The notes below the pieces were generated by a model. The model saw nothing but the letters and a program-made list of their open reading frames with translations, was not told the DNA's origin and did not search any database. Both the position numbers and the translations under genes were made by a program. This document shows positions 30,882-32,141 of a stretch of 32,141 bases of DNA, piece by piece. Source of the DNA: CAYNDL01 sp964396115 (GTDB taxonomy: Bacteria; Patescibacteriota; Andersenbacteria; UBA10190; CAIZMI01); assembly GCA_964396115.1 (NCBI GenBank), contig CAYNDL010000005.1, positions 1 to 32,141 on the forward strand, given 5' to 3'. How positions within the stretch are numbered: position 1 is the stretch's first letter; each line of letters opens with the position of its first letter.

Positions 30882-31388
30882 ATGCAATTCGATCCCGTTT
30901 ATTCGTGGTGTGCAGGCAAGGTATTGTCCAAGGAGGAAGCCAAACAAAAAGCAGATGAATTACGTACCCAGGGCAAAAAAATCGTGACCGTTAACGGCTC
31001 TTTCGATTTATTGCATCCCGGCCATCTTATTTTATTGTCCGAAGCCAAGAAGCAGGGCGATGTACTTTTTGTTGGCATAAACACTGATTGCTCGGTTAAG
31101 CAATATAAAGGGGAAAGCAGGCCAATAATTCCAGAAGACGAAAGGATCGCAATGTTGGGAGGGCTCGCTGCTGTAGATTTCATTGTGCCGATCCCAGAAT
31201 CTGAAGCAGGACGTGAAATCCTACTCACCGTACACCCAAATGTTCATGTGAATGGATCAGAGTATGGCGAGCCGGAGACGTGGGTCGAGTGGCCGGCAAT
31301 CTCAGAAGTTGGCGCCACTCCTTATAAAGTTACCCGCCAACCAAATTTGGCGACAACCGATATTATTAAAAAAATAAAAGAACTGTAA
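30882..31388 (+). CDS. hldE: Heptose-1-phosphate nucleotidyltransferase (HldE C-terminal-type, stand-alone)
   Basis: 168 residues with only the nucleotidyltransferase domain of HldE; the sugar-kinase domain is missing. Makes ADP- (or GDP-) heptose from heptose 1-phosphate. Signature GSFDLLHPGHL with HxGH at residues 45-48, VGINTD, SRPIIPEDERIAML and the end TTDIIKKI. One residue that is usually Lys in KGGDY is Asn (NGSEY). The gene symbol is used for the domain only; rfaE2/hldC would also fit. With gmhA and gmhB it completes most of the heptose path, the kinase being outside the window or replaced. Confidence 0.88.
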   Translation: MQFDPVYSWCAGKVLSKEEAKQKADELRTQGKKIVTVNGSFDLLHPGHLILLSEAKKQGDVLFVGINTDCSVKQYKGESRPIIPEDERIAMLGGLAAVDFIVPIPESEAGREILLTVHPNVHVNGSEYGEPETWVEWPAISEVGATPYKVTRQPNLATTDIIKKIKEL

Positions 31389-31407
31389 AAAAATATGTGG
31401 AGGGTTT

Positions 31408-31436
31408 TTCGCAAGTGGTCAAATCTTTGTTATAAT
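31408..31436 (+). promoter_or_regulatory. Promoter of the D-2-hydroxyacid dehydrogenase gene
   Basis: TTCGCA (31408-31413), 17-base spacer, perfect TATAAT (31431-31436), seven bases before ATG 31444. Confidence 0.65.
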
Positions 31437-31443
31437 TTGAGCT

Positions 31444-32141
31444 GATGTTTAGGCTTGCGTACTTTGAAGCGGAGGGAGATGAGCCACGAAAGCTTAGGGG
31501 GGCGTTTCCAAAATTCAACCTTACAGTTCTCCCTGATCCATTAAATGAGGAGACTTGTGCTGCGGCCGATGATGCAGATATCTTGTCAGTGTTTGTTGGG
31601 TCCAAGGTGACCGAAGAAGTTATTGATCAGATGCCCAATTTGAAAATGATCTCGACGCGTTCAACCGGCTTCGACCACATTGACCTTAAGGCCTGCGCAA
31701 AACGAAATATTATCGTTTCGAATGTCCCCACTTATGGTGAAAATACTGTAGCTGAACATGCTTTTGCCTTGATCTTGGCCTTATCGCGAAAAATATTCCA
31801 ATCATACGAACGTACCGAAAAAATGAATTTCGACCGGCATGGTTTGCAGGGGTTTGATCTCTTTGGAAAAACTCTGGGAGTTGTTGGGACAGGAAATATT
31901 GGTAAACATGCGGTAAAGATCGGGAGAGGTTTTTCTATGCATGTGATTGCATATGATGCTAGACCAGACCAACGTGTGGCCGCGGACTTGAATTTTCAAT
32001 ATGCTGATACCCTCGAAGACTTGCTTGCCCAAAGTGATGTTATTACCCTGCACGTTCCTTATTTACCCGCTACTCATCACTTAATAAACGAAAAGAACGT
32101 AAGGAAGATAAAAAAAGGAGCTATTTTGGTAAACACCTCCA
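31444..32141 (+). CDS. D-2-hydroxyacid dehydrogenase, N-terminal part (3' end outside window)
   Basis: 232 codons before the edge, with no stop. NAD-dependent, D-lactate/D-phosphoglycerate dehydrogenase family. Visible: catalytic-domain start MFRLAYFEAEGDE, RSTGFDHID, the family strand NVPTYGENTVAEHAFALIL, and the Rossmann motif GVVGTGNIGKHAV with Asp in AYDARP (NAD over NADP). The HVPYLPATHHLI and GAILVNTS near the edge are also standard. The hallmark His-Glu pair lies past the edge. D-lactate dehydrogenase is the most likely reading, supporting a fermentative life; the exact substrate is open. Confidence 0.9.

Noticed and set aside
1..32141. tRNA, rRNA, CRISPR array, insertion sequence
   Set aside because: No cloverleaf, rRNA core, regularly spaced repeats or transposase motifs were noticed in the gaps.

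Overview
The window looks like a chromosomal segment of a Candidate Phyla Radiation (Patescibacteria) bacterium, or a close relative. Grounds: short core proteins, most starts without a Shine-Dalgarno (SD) sequence, a DUF4012 membrane protein beside two GT4 glycosyltransferases and MurJ, an actin-like/baseplate-J-like pair, and an alanyl-tRNA synthetase that stops after its editing domain. TGA is a normal stop (for example after the reductase ending at 29741), so this is not a code-25 lineage. Species cannot be named from sequence alone.

Layout. (1) 1-3433: 3' end of alaS, then a coupled pair for a degenerate FtsA/PilM-like protein and a single-pass membrane protein with a baseplate-J-like region. 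(2) 3472-4641, minus: a cytosine-deaminase-like amidohydrolase with a strong SD. (3) 4642-9083: promoter, inverted repeat and structured leader, then infA-rpmJ-rpsM-rpsK-rpsD-rpoA-rplQ-rplM-rpsI and a terminator. (4) 9081-11089: two stand-alone SD-led genes (a very GC-rich secreted protein and a SAMHD1-like HD phosphohydrolase), each with a terminator. (5) 11110-12726: a membrane-anchored cupredoxin, a small anchored protein and lexA. (6) 12805-21409: two GT4 glycosyltransferases, DUF4012, murJ and lepA. (7) 21460-25095, minus: Asp/Glu racemase, DmpA-type aminopeptidase and an SD-led ATP-grasp-like protein. (8) 25394-25501, minus: a 35-residue membrane peptide. (9) 25617-31388: surface-glycan genes (Wzz-like protein, cupin, sugar epimerase, dTDP-glucose dehydratase, dTDP-rhamnose reductase, gmhA, gmhB, HldE nucleotidyltransferase domain). 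(10) 31444 to the edge: a D-2-hydroxyacid dehydrogenase, truncated.

How it works together. The glycosyltransferases, Wzz-like protein, cupin, epimerases and rhamnose/heptose enzymes describe nucleotide-sugar synthesis and assembly of a cell-surface glycan; MurJ supplies lipid II export. The ribosomal block is one transcription unit with an unusually structured leader.

Two signals stand out. First, many genes have a -10-like hexamer 6-9 bases before the start codon, which predicts leaderless mRNAs; lexA is the clearest case and carries a direct-repeat GTTC-N7-GTTC, the alphaproteobacterial-type SOS box, between its -35 and -10. Second, four solitary genes (3472-4641, 9168-9557, 9752-11029, 23299-25095) instead have textbook SD sites, look richer in G+C and have their own terminators. 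This looks like a second, accessory class of gene, probably acquired. No tRNA, rRNA, CRISPR array, transposase or attachment site was seen.
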